From Desulfuromusa sp. (GTDB lineage Bacteria; Desulfobacterota; Desulfuromonadia; Desulfuromonadales; Geopsychrobacteraceae), in contig JAGGWI010000193.1 of assembly GCA_021157505.1 (NCBI GenBank), positions 1 to 13,699 on the forward strand: 13,699 nucleotides of DNA. Reading direction: 5' to 3'. Positions 6,148 through 12,292 of the stretch are shown here, piece after piece (the stretch's first letter is position 1; every line of letters starts with the position of its first letter). The translations under genes were made by a program, and so were the position numbers. Under the pieces are notes generated by a model. It searched no databases and had not been told where the DNA came from. It worked only from the letters and a program-made list of their open reading frames with translations.

Positions 6148-8573
6148 AAGCTTCCGTTGCCAGTCTTTATCAGGCCGTTGAACTGCACCAGGAAATCCCT
6201 CCGTTGTTGCTCGGTGAGCGTTGTAATCCTAACGGTTCCAAAGCATTCAAGGAAGCATTATTGGCTGAGGATTGGGATGCCTGCCTCAAGATTGCTCTGG
6301 ATCAGGAAGCGCGTGGTGCGCAGGTTCTGGATCTCTGTGTTGCCTATGCTGGCCGGGATGAAGCTGCAGATATGCTGCAATTAACCCAGCTTTTCTCCGG
6401 CTCATGTAAAGCGCCGTTGATGTTTGATTCAACCAGCCCGGATACTCTGGAGTTGGTATTGCCGCTCTATCCGGGGCGGGCAATTATCAATTCGATCAAT
6501 CTGGAAGATGGCGGTGCGAACCTGGACCGAATCTGTCGTCTGGCAAAGAAATATGGTGCGGCAGTTGTGGCACTGACCATCAATCTTGAAGGGATGGCCC
6601 TGACCTGTGAAAAGAAATTGGCGGTGGCCAAAGAAATTTATGCACTGGCGGTTGATAAGCATGGGTTGCGTCCGCAGGATATCCTCTTTGATCTGCTCAC
6701 CTTTACGGTTGGTTCCGGCGATGAAACCATGCGTGATGCGGCGATTGAAACCCTGAAAGCCATCAAGCTGGTTAAGGAAGAACTCCCCGGCGTTGGCTTT
6801 ACCCTGGGAATCAGCAATATCAGTTTTGGTCTTCGTCCCGCTGCGCGAAAAGTTCTCAACTCGATTTTCCTTCACGAAGCGGTCGATGCTGGGCTGAATA
6901 CGGCTATTGTTGATGCCGCTAAAGTCCTCCCTTACGCATCAATCAGTGAAGAAGATCGTAATATTTGTTTTGACCTGCTGTTTAATCGCCATCCCGATGC
7001 ACTGATGACCTTCATTGACTACTTTGAGCAGGCGGTTGAGGAAGATGATAGTGTCGATGAGGCCTCTCTGAAAGCGGAAGAACTTCTCCATCAAAAAATT
7101 CTTAAAGGGGACAAGGAGGGGCTAGAAGATCTGCTCACAACGTTACGGGGGCGTTGGCAACCTCTGGATATTATCAATAATCTTCTGGTGCCGGCGATGC
7201 GTGAGGTGGGTGAACTGTTTGGTCGGGGTGATCTGCTCCTTCCATTTGTGTTGCAATCAGCGGAAGCAATGAAGCAGAGTGTCAACTTGCTGGAACCCTA
7301 CATGGAAAAACAGGCTGATGAGGGTAAAACTTCCATATTGCTGGCAACAGTGGCTGGGGATGTTCATGATATCGGTAAAAATCTGGTCGATATCATCCTT
7401 ACGAATAATGGTTATAAAGTCTACAATATCGGCATCAAAGTCCCTGCTGAAAAGATCATTGCTAAAGCCAAAGAATTACAGGTTGATGTGGTTGGTCTGT
7501 CCGGGTTGCTGGTTAAATCGGCGTTGTTGATGAAGGATAATCTCGTTCAGTTTCAGGCAGTTGGACTGTCGCAGCCGGTGCTGTTGGGTGGTGCTGCACT
7601 GACAACAAAGTTTGTTGCGGTTGACTGTGCTCCCGGTTACCAGCAACCGGTTGTCTATTGCGCTGATGCCTTTGCTGGCTTGAAGGCAATTCGTGATTTT
7701 GAAGCTGGAAAGCTGGTGTCAACTCAGTGGGAAGAAAGTGGGGTGACAAAAAACCGACCGAGCCCGCAGCAGGAGGTTCTGGATCGTTCATTTGCCCCCC
7801 CAACCGTCCCTTTTGTAGGGCGAAAACTGGTCGCCGATATTGATGTTGAAAAAGTCTTCAGCTACCTTAACGAAGCGGCATTGTTCCGGGGGCGCTGGGG
7901 CTATCGACGTGGAAAAATGTCAAAAGAAGATTATGCAGAGTTGAATACCAATACGATACTGCCACTTTTTCAGCGGTTAAAAGAGCAGTCTTTAAACGAA
8001 GGGTGGTTGCAGCCCAAAGTGGTCTATGGATATTTTGATTGCGTTAGTGAGGGCAACAATCTACTGATCAGTAGTGACTCCGGTGAAAAGATCTTCAGTT
8101 TTCCCCGTCAGGAAAATGCTCCCGGTCTCTGTATTGCTGATTATTTACGTAATCAGGAAGAGGGTGGTGATAAAGTCGGTTTTTTTGTGGTCACCCTCGG
8201 CGAAAAATTAGCTGAAAGAACGAAACAACTCTATGAATCGGATAGCTATCACGATTATCTGATGCTGCATGGCCTGGGTGTTGAATTGACCGATGCTCTG
8301 GCGGAATACTGGCATGAAAAGATGCGGATAGAGATGGGCATCCAACAGGATCGCGGTGATATGGAAGCCTATGTTGCGCAAGGGTACCAGGGTTCACGCT
8401 ATGGGTTTGGTTACCCGGCCTGTCCCGATCTGGGAGCCCACGAACCGTTGTTTGAAATGCTGCGTCCGGATGAAATTGGGATCAGTTTAACCGAGTCTTT
8501 TGAGATGGTTCCAGAGATGAGTACCTCGGCGATTGTCATCCATCATCCACAAGCCAAGTACTTTGCGGTGTAG
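6144..8573 (+). CDS. Methionine synthase, pterin/cobalamin/activation subunit (split MetH, C-terminal part)
   Basis: The 809-residue chain carries the rest of MetH in the usual order. About 20-290 is the pterin-binding barrel (LLLGERCNPNGSKAF, then ARGAQVLDLCVAYAGRDEA) that binds methyltetrahydrofolate. About 300-390 is the helical cap. About 395-520 is the cobalamin domain with the base-off motif DVHDIG (Asp406, His408, Gly411) and SGLLVKS at 453-459. About 560-809 is the AdoMet activation domain with RYGFGYPACPDL and LTESFEMVPEMS near the end. The start uses the overlapping ATGA with GGGAGG (6131-6136) just before it. All catalytic landmarks are present, so the enzyme should be able both to turn over and to be reactivated with AdoMet and a reductant. 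The pterin motif GERCN differs from the GERTN of E. coli-type MetH, suggesting a different sub-branch. The gene ends 6 bases before a palindromic repeat. Confidence 0.93.
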   Translation: MKASVASLYQAVELHQEIPPLLLGERCNPNGSKAFKEALLAEDWDACLKIALDQEARGAQVLDLCVAYAGRDEAADMLQLTQLFSGSCKAPLMFDSTSPDTLELVLPLYPGRAIINSINLEDGGANLDRICRLAKKYGAAVVALTINLEGMALTCEKKLAVAKEIYALAVDKHGLRPQDILFDLLTFTVGSGDETMRDAAIETLKAIKLVKEELPGVGFTLGISNISFGLRPAARKVLNSIFLHEAVDAGLNTAIVDAAKVLPYASISEEDRNICFDLLFNRHPDALMTFIDYFEQAVEEDDSVDEASLKAEELLHQKILKGDKEGLEDLLTTLRGRWQPLDIINNLLVPAMREVGELFGRGDLLLPFVLQSAEAMKQSVNLLEPYMEKQADEGKTSILLATVAGDVHDIGKNLVDIILTNNGYKVYNIGIKVPAEKIIAKAKELQVDVVGLSGLLVKSALLMKDNLVQFQAVGLSQPVLLGGAALTTKFVAVDCAPGYQQPVVYCADAFAGLKAIRDFEAGKLVSTQWEESGVTKNRPSPQQEVLDRSFAPPTVPFVGRKLVADIDVEKVFSYLNEAALFRGRWGYRRGKMSKEDYAELNTNTILPLFQRLKEQSLNEGWLQPKVVYGYFDCVSEGNNLLISSDSGEKIFSFPRQENAPGLCIADYLRNQEEGGDKVGFFVVTLGEKLAERTKQLYESDSYHDYLMLHGLGVELTDALAEYWHEKMRIEMGIQQDRGDMEAYVAQGYQGSRYGFGYPACPDLGAHEPLFEMLRPDEIGISLTESFEMVPEMSTSAIVIHHPQAKYFAV

Positions 8574-8579
8574 TTCGTG

Positions 8580-8658
8580 AAATCCCCCTCAATCCCCCTT
8601 TGCTAAAGGGGGAAGTATAGATTCTCCCCTTTGACAAAGGGGGAGTTAGAGGAGATTT
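8580..8658. repeat. MITE-like palindromic repeat (about 79 bp, two C5T3/A3G5 hairpins)
   Basis: The element begins AAATCCCCCTCAAT and ends with the imperfect complement GTTAGAGGAGATTT, so it has terminal inverted repeats. Inside are two hairpins: TCCCCCTTT-GCT-AAAGGGGGA (8593-8613, perfect 9 bp) and CTCCCCTTT-GAC-AAAGGGGGAG (8624-8645, one bulged base). The whole element can therefore fold as a cruciform or three-way structure. It is unlike the coding sequence around it and resembles the G/C-block palindromic repeats scattered through many deltaproteobacterial and other genomes. No transposase lies in the window. It sits 6 bases after the methionine synthase stop codon and about 30 before the rubredoxin start; it may act as an mRNA end or stabiliser. 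Confidence 0.85.
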
Positions 8659-8687
8659 TATCATTCGTCAGCAGAAAAGGATTAAAT

Positions 8688-8846
8688 ATGCGTTATATCT
8701 GTACCTGTTGTGGTTATGTTTACGACCCGGAAAAAGGGGATGAGATGAACAAAGTTCTGCCGGGAGTTAATTTTGACGATCTTCCAGAGGGTTGGGTGTG
8801 TCCGCTCTGTTATGCAGACTGTGATAAATTTGATCCTTTGGATTAA
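8688..8846 (+). CDS. Rubredoxin
   Basis: A 52-residue protein, normal for the family. It has the two iron-binding knuckles: Cys5-x-x-Cys8-Gly-Tyr and Cys38-Pro-x-Cys41, with the conserved YDPEKGD and the WVCPLC segment between and around them. It is a small cytoplasmic one-electron carrier with a mononuclear Fe(Cys)4 site. The start is the ATG at 8688 with AAAAGG 7 bases upstream; a longer in-frame reading would begin inside the palindromic repeat and is not credible. Two extra cysteines are odd: Cys7 inside the first knuckle and Cys45, where a Lys is more usual; Tyr42 replaces the usual Gly after the second knuckle. It is followed after 15 bases by the PAS-domain gene, so the two are probably co-transcribed. 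Confidence 0.92.
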   Translation: MRYICTCCGYVYDPEKGDEMNKVLPGVNFDDLPEGWVCPLCYADCDKFDPLD

Positions 8847-8861
8847 TCAGGAACTATTTAA

Positions 8862-10109
8862 ATGACTGCACATGAAACGCAATTAGTTCCGGTATCCCTG
8901 GATCAGATGAAGATGTTGTTCTGGCGTCTGGATCTTACCAAGAGATCCTTTGTCATTCTGAATGACTGTGTCTTTGGTGTTCTTGGTTTGGAAAATTACC
9001 GTTTTTTTAAGGATCGTACCTATCGGGAAAGAATTATTTTTCCTGATGACCTGGCTTCAATAGACAGTGCCTTCACCAGTTTTAAGAATCGGGTGACGGT
9101 GCGAATGATCTTTAGAGTACAGAGCGGAGGTTCGACTCATTGGTTCAAGTTGACTGGTTGGCCGACCGACAATCATCGTTATTATGAGGGTGCGGTAGAG
9201 GATATCTCCGAACATATTTCCGGGTTGAAAGATATTTTAAATCAGCAGAATCTCAGTTTTCTTGAGATTGCTGATGTCGAATATCCGGTCGCTATTTTTT
9301 CTGAACAGGATAATAACCTGCTCGATGCAAACAGCAGTTTTCAAGAGTTGTTCAATATCGACCTGTCCAGTGGAGAAAAATATTATTTTAAAGAGCTGGT
9401 AAAAAGCGAGATTAAACTTCCCCTGTTATGGGAAACGCTCCTGTCAGAGCGCCGATTTGAAGCTGAGTTACTGCTGGCTTCGACAGATGGTGTTGATTCT
9501 AAAATTTCCTGTCTGTTTAAGTATTTTACCTATGCTGGAGAAGGTTATATTCGTTTGGCAGTTGTTGATCAGGTGGGTGTAATTAAATCGGTCAAGCCTG
9601 AGGTCGTCCCCCCGGTTCAGCGCCATGAGGTGACAGTTCTTTGCCAGAATATGGCTGAGTGCTCATCGATTGATGAAATGCTCAATCTGATTTATGACTC
9701 AAGGGACTTATTTCCCGGTATGGACGTGATCATGTTTTCTGATGTGTATGCCAGGCAAAATAAGGTTGTTGTTTACCCAAAAGGGGAGATGCTTGAACCT
9801 CTGGAGCCGGCCAGTCAGTACCCCTACACTGGAACCATTGCTGAGAATATTGACAAGGAAAATCTGGAGTACTTGATCGTGGATGACACCCAAAAAAGTA
9901 TTAAGGCGATTGATTGGGTATTGTTCGTCCCCAAGGGGATTCGATCATACACTGCCAAAGCACTTTATGTGCGCGGTGCCATGCGTACCGTGCTGATTTT
10001 TTGCTCTCTGAAAATAAATACTTTCAATGATGGGCATATTGTTGATGTGACTGACATTTCGACTGCTTTTCACCAGCAGCTTAAAAAAATCCGTAAAAAA
10101 CCACTATAA
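8862..10109 (+). CDS. Tandem PAS-like sensor protein without visible output domain
   Basis: This 415-residue protein has no signal peptide or membrane helix and should be cytoplasmic. Residues about 20-120 look like a PAS_3-type fold (FWRLDLTKRSF..., then RIIFPDDLASIDSAF with the usual HPDD-like helix cap, then WFKLTGWP and YYEGAVEDISEH, typical of a PAS end and PAC). Residues about 135-240 look like a second PAS unit (YPVAIFSEQDNNLLDANSSF, ending YIRLAVVDQVG). Residues about 255-405 are weakly GAF-like. I see no kinase, GGDEF, EAL, HTH or methyl-accepting region after it, so it would have to signal by protein contact. AGGA lies 9 bases before the ATG. It follows the rubredoxin gene after 15 bases and ends at a good terminator, so the pair forms a unit. 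The ligand is unknown. Confidence 0.75.
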   Translation: MTAHETQLVPVSLDQMKMLFWRLDLTKRSFVILNDCVFGVLGLENYRFFKDRTYRERIIFPDDLASIDSAFTSFKNRVTVRMIFRVQSGGSTHWFKLTGWPTDNHRYYEGAVEDISEHISGLKDILNQQNLSFLEIADVEYPVAIFSEQDNNLLDANSSFQELFNIDLSSGEKYYFKELVKSEIKLPLLWETLLSERRFEAELLLASTDGVDSKISCLFKYFTYAGEGYIRLAVVDQVGVIKSVKPEVVPPVQRHEVTVLCQNMAECSSIDEMLNLIYDSRDLFPGMDVIMFSDVYARQNKVVVYPKGEMLEPLEPASQYPYTGTIAENIDKENLEYLIVDDTQKSIKAIDWVLFVPKGIRSYTAKALYVRGAMRTVLIFCSLKINTFNDGHIVDVTDISTAFHQQLKKIRKKPL

Positions 10110-10160
10110 TTTCCATTTAAAATTCGTAATAGTATCAAATTCCAACTGAATCTTTGAGAC

Positions 10161-10192
10161 CGGCTGCAAACAATAAAATTGCAGCCGTTTTT
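10161..10192 (+). terminator. Intrinsic terminator after the PAS protein gene
   Basis: CGGCTGCAA (10161-10169) pairs perfectly with TTGCAGCCG (10179-10187) around a 9-base loop, followed at once by TTTTT (10188-10192). It lies 51 bases after the PAS gene stop codon and separates the rubredoxin/PAS unit from the GntR regulator. Confidence 0.92.
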
Positions 10193-10240
10193 GCGTTTAA
10201 ATATGTGAACTGCCGTTTTGAATGATGTGAATTATTGACG

Positions 10241-10255
10241 ATACTAAAAAAGTAT
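10241..10255. promoter_or_regulatory. Inverted repeat ATACT-N5-AGTAT upstream of the GntR gene
   Basis: ATACT-AAAAA-AGTAT is a perfect 5-bp inverted repeat around an A5 spacer. It follows directly on TTGACG (10235-10240), a good -35 match, but no convincing -10 lies at the right distance. It ends 2 bases before the FadR-type operator. It could be a second protein-binding site or chance in A/T-rich DNA. Confidence 0.3.
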
Positions 10256-10257
10256 TA

Positions 10258-10272
10258 ATTGGTTGTACCAAT
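10258..10272. promoter_or_regulatory. FadR-type GntR operator (ATTGGT-N3-ACCAAT)
   Basis: ATTGGTTGTACCAAT is a perfect 6-bp inverted repeat around a 3-base spacer. Its core TGGT-N3-ACCA is the consensus bound by FadR-subfamily GntR regulators, and the next gene encodes such a regulator. It lies 131 bases before that gene's start. Autoregulation, or control of the whole downstream set, is the natural inference. A weaker half-match, TTGGTATATACAA (10363-10375), overlaps the candidate -10. Confidence 0.65.
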
Positions 10273-10345
10273 CATGCCGTGAATTTACATCATAACTATT
10301 ACATTCTGCGAAAAATGTTAATATTGCGAGGTTGTATGTTTAGAG

Positions 10346-10374
10346 TTGTTAAAAATGATGAATTGGTATATACA
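10346..10374 (+). promoter_or_regulatory. Candidate sigma70 promoter for the GntR gene
   Basis: TTGTTA (10346-10351) and TATACA (10369-10374) are separated by 17 bases, each matching the sigma70 consensus at 4 of 6 positions. Transcription would start near 10381, giving a leader of about 23 bases with a G-rich ribosome site (GGGGG, 10395-10399) 4 bases before the ATG. The -10 lies inside the imperfect repeat TTGGTATATACAA, where a GntR protein could block it. The region is A/T-rich, so chance matches are likely. Confidence 0.35.
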
Positions 10375-10403
10375 AGTATTGTTTAATTTAGTCTGGGGGA
10401 TAA

Positions 10404-11081
10404 ATGTCAGTTGTCGATACAGTACTGGAAGAAATTGGTGAATTAGAGCTGGTGGAAGGGAGCCGTCTCCCTTCAGAGCGTAAGCTGGCAGAAAAGTGTG
10501 CAATCAGTAGATCAAGCGTCAGGACTGCTTTGAAGGAGTTACAGTCTCGGCGGGTGTTGGCTGTCAGACAGGGGAGCGGTTATTTTCTCTCTTCTGGGTT
10601 TGCTCTGCAGCAGGCATTAGGTGGTAAAGATTTAGAATGGGATATGGATAGGATCAAACAGGTTCTTGCAGCTCGGGGTTTTGTTGCTGCACATGTCGCA
10701 GAAATGAGTTCCAGAAATATGACGGCTGTGCAACTTGAAGGTCTGGAAGATTGCTTGGTTGACCTGGGTAAAGCCATCATTAGTGTCGATATTCACGCGA
10801 TTGAGCTGTTGCACGGTCGCTTCATTAATATTATTCAAGGGAGTTGTTCGAACCGTGAATTTATCCGTATGTTGAATGAGGTTCGCATCCCATCACACTA
10901 TATCATCAATATTTTGCGCATGGCTGAAGGGGAGGAGCGAAATGCTTTTTTCTCCTGGCATGTCAATTTGTTCCAGGCAATTAAGAAAAAAAACCACTCA
11001 CTTGCAAGGGAAGTGAGTGAACGTATGAGTGAAAGTTTTCTCAAGTTGTTTACCAAGTATTCTCACTTTATTGAATTTTGA
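10404..11081 (+). CDS. GntR-family transcriptional regulator, FadR/FCD type
   Basis: This 225-residue protein has a clear GntR winged helix at about 5-62: GSRLPSERKLAEKCAISRSS, then VRTALKELQSRRVLAVRQGSGYF. The rest is a helical domain laid out like an FCD effector domain, with His137 (LLHGRF) and His186 (FFSWHVNLFQAI) in places where FCD proteins carry metal-binding histidines. The Asp that normally precedes the first His and the final His appear to be lost (Ile133 and Phe212 by my alignment), so metal binding, if any, is altered. FCD proteins usually sense small organic acids. It lies 75 bases upstream of the exported MBL-fold gene on the same strand and is preceded by a matching operator, so it probably controls itself and the following genes. 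Whether it represses or activates cannot be read. Confidence 0.88.
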   Translation: MSVVDTVLEEIGELELVEGSRLPSERKLAEKCAISRSSVRTALKELQSRRVLAVRQGSGYFLSSGFALQQALGGKDLEWDMDRIKQVLAARGFVAAHVAEMSSRNMTAVQLEGLEDCLVDLGKAIISVDIHAIELLHGRFINIIQGSCSNREFIRMLNEVRIPSHYIINILRMAEGEERNAFFSWHVNLFQAIKKKNHSLAREVSERMSESFLKLFTKYSHFIEF

Positions 11082-11108
11082 TTTTTCGCCAACTTGTATT
11101 CAGGGTAT

Positions 11109-11118
11109 CTGGTACCAG
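11109..11118. promoter_or_regulatory. Palindrome CTGGTACCAG before the MBL-fold gene
   Basis: A perfect 10-bp palindrome lies in the 75-base gap between the regulator and MBL genes, 38 bases before the MBL start. It contains the TGGT and ACCA half-sites of the upstream GntR-type operator but without the 3-base spacer, so it is not a standard site. A weak TTGAAT/TTGTAT pair with 17-base spacing (11071-11099) would place it just at the start of a transcript. Suggestive only. Confidence 0.25.
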
Positions 11119-11156
11119 GAGAGGTTTCATCAACCCCAAATGTAGAGGAGGAACGA

Positions 11157-12221
11157 ATGAAAAGACGTAATTTTCTAAAAGCAATGGGTGCAACAGCTGC
11201 CGGCGTAGGAGCTGCTGCTACGATTGGTGCTCCGACTAAGGCATTTGCTCGGAAAAAGGAAGATATTGGTGAGTGTAAAAGCTTGAAGATCACCGTATTG
11301 ACCGAGACCAGCTGGTTTGACAATGATCAGTTTAAAAAAGATATTGTCGACAATGGTGGTGCCAGCACCAACCAGTATGACATCCCATGGGATCCAAAAA
11401 ATGCGGGTGGTTATGCGACCCTGCTGGAAATTGAGCAGCTTGATGGTACGGTCAATAAATTATTGATGGATACTGGTTGGAGCAACGAGTGGATGGATTA
11501 TGTCTATGACCGTCACGGCATTGATAAAATGCTTGCCAGTAAAGAAATTGACACCATGGTTCTGACCCATTGGCACCTGGACCATTTCTGGGGGATTGAG
11601 TCAACCCTGAAACATAATGACAAAATCAAAATCTATGGTCCTGAAACCATGTACCCCGAAGATGAAACTTTGCTCTACGGTGGAAAGAATGAGGCTAAAG
11701 GCGTCGTTATAAACAAGAATGATGTCCCTTTCAAAGGTGAACTGGTCAAAACAAATCCAAAACAGTTCTACAAACTCTATCCTGGTGTAGCAATCAAGGA
11801 ATTTGATGTACCGATTTTGTTACGGGTTCGGGGCGAAAATATTGTTTATGTCAATGTTAAAGGCAAAGGGATTGTTACTGTGACCGGTTGTTGTCACCCC
11901 GGCTTATTGACTCTCTATTCAACCGCAAGACGTCAGATTAAAGGTGGAGATCAAATTTACGGTTGTTACGGGGGGCTGCACATCTCCCTGTTTGAAAACT
12001 GGGATCCCAAGATGGACGACATCATCAAAGGTGCAAAAGCTTTCAATCCGAAGAAGATGGGTTGTAATCACTGTACCGGTTGGGTTTGGGCTGAAAATGC
12101 TGCTAAAGCAGGTCTGCCAATTGTCAAGGGGACGGATACCTACAAGACCTATCCACGGACATCGGCTGTGGCCAAAGACACCAATGTATTTTTGACCAAC
12201 GGTGATACGGTTGTCTTCTAG
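11157..12221 (+). CDS. Tat-exported metallo-beta-lactamase-fold protein (COG1237-like)
   Basis: The start chosen is the ATG at 11157, with a strong GAGGAGG (11145-11151) 5 bases upstream; an upstream TTG would only add residues ahead of the signal peptide. The 354-residue protein begins MKRRNFLKAMG, a twin-arginine motif, followed by an Ala/Gly-rich segment and a likely cleavage site after AFA (residue 31), so it is folded before export to the periplasm. The MBL metal site is THWHLDH (His138, His140, Asp142, His143), with His247 in TGCCHPG and His275 in YGGLHIS as further ligands. GCNHCTG (302-308) matches the HCTG motif of the COG1237 group, whose named member is linked to methanopterin synthesis. 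Export argues against that role here. The substrate is unknown. It lies between a GntR regulator and a polytopic membrane protein gene. Confidence 0.88.
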   Translation: MKRRNFLKAMGATAAGVGAAATIGAPTKAFARKKEDIGECKSLKITVLTETSWFDNDQFKKDIVDNGGASTNQYDIPWDPKNAGGYATLLEIEQLDGTVNKLLMDTGWSNEWMDYVYDRHGIDKMLASKEIDTMVLTHWHLDHFWGIESTLKHNDKIKIYGPETMYPEDETLLYGGKNEAKGVVINKNDVPFKGELVKTNPKQFYKLYPGVAIKEFDVPILLRVRGENIVYVNVKGKGIVTVTGCCHPGLLTLYSTARRQIKGGDQIYGCYGGLHISLFENWDPKMDDIIKGAKAFNPKKMGCNHCTGWVWAENAAKAGLPIVKGTDTYKTYPRTSAVAKDTNVFLTNGDTVVF

Positions 12222-12230
12222 TTAATGACA

Positions 12231-12270
12231 GAGCGCAACACTATCTAGTGTGTTGCGCTCTATTTAGTTT
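12231..12270 (+). terminator. Strong hairpin between the MBL and membrane protein genes
   Basis: GAGCGCAACAC (12231-12241) pairs perfectly with GTGTTGCGCTC (12250-12260) around an 8-base loop, an 11-bp stem, followed by TATTTAGTTT. The T-tail is interrupted, so termination may be partial. It lies 9 bases after the MBL stop and 33 before the membrane protein start, with no obvious promoter between, so it may lower expression of the downstream genes or protect the MBL mRNA 3' end. Confidence 0.7.
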
Positions 12271-12292
12271 CATGTTCTTGAGAGGTTCCGAA

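Noticed and set aside
7513..7803. Minus-strand open frame of 96 codons inside the methionine synthase gene
   Set aside because: It is Pro/Gln-rich shadow coding opposite the conserved B12 domain and has no recognisable motif.
8631..8687. Longer rubredoxin with 19 extra N-terminal residues
   Set aside because: The extension starts inside the second hairpin of the palindromic repeat; the ATG at 8688 has a proper ribosome site and gives the standard rubredoxin length.
11094..11156. Upstream TTG start for the MBL-fold protein
   Set aside because: It would bury the twin-arginine signal 21 residues in, and lacks the strong GAGGAGG that precedes the ATG at 11157.
12248..12292. GTG start for the membrane protein
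   Set aside because: The codon lies in the loop of the strong hairpin and has no ribosome site; ATG 12293 does.
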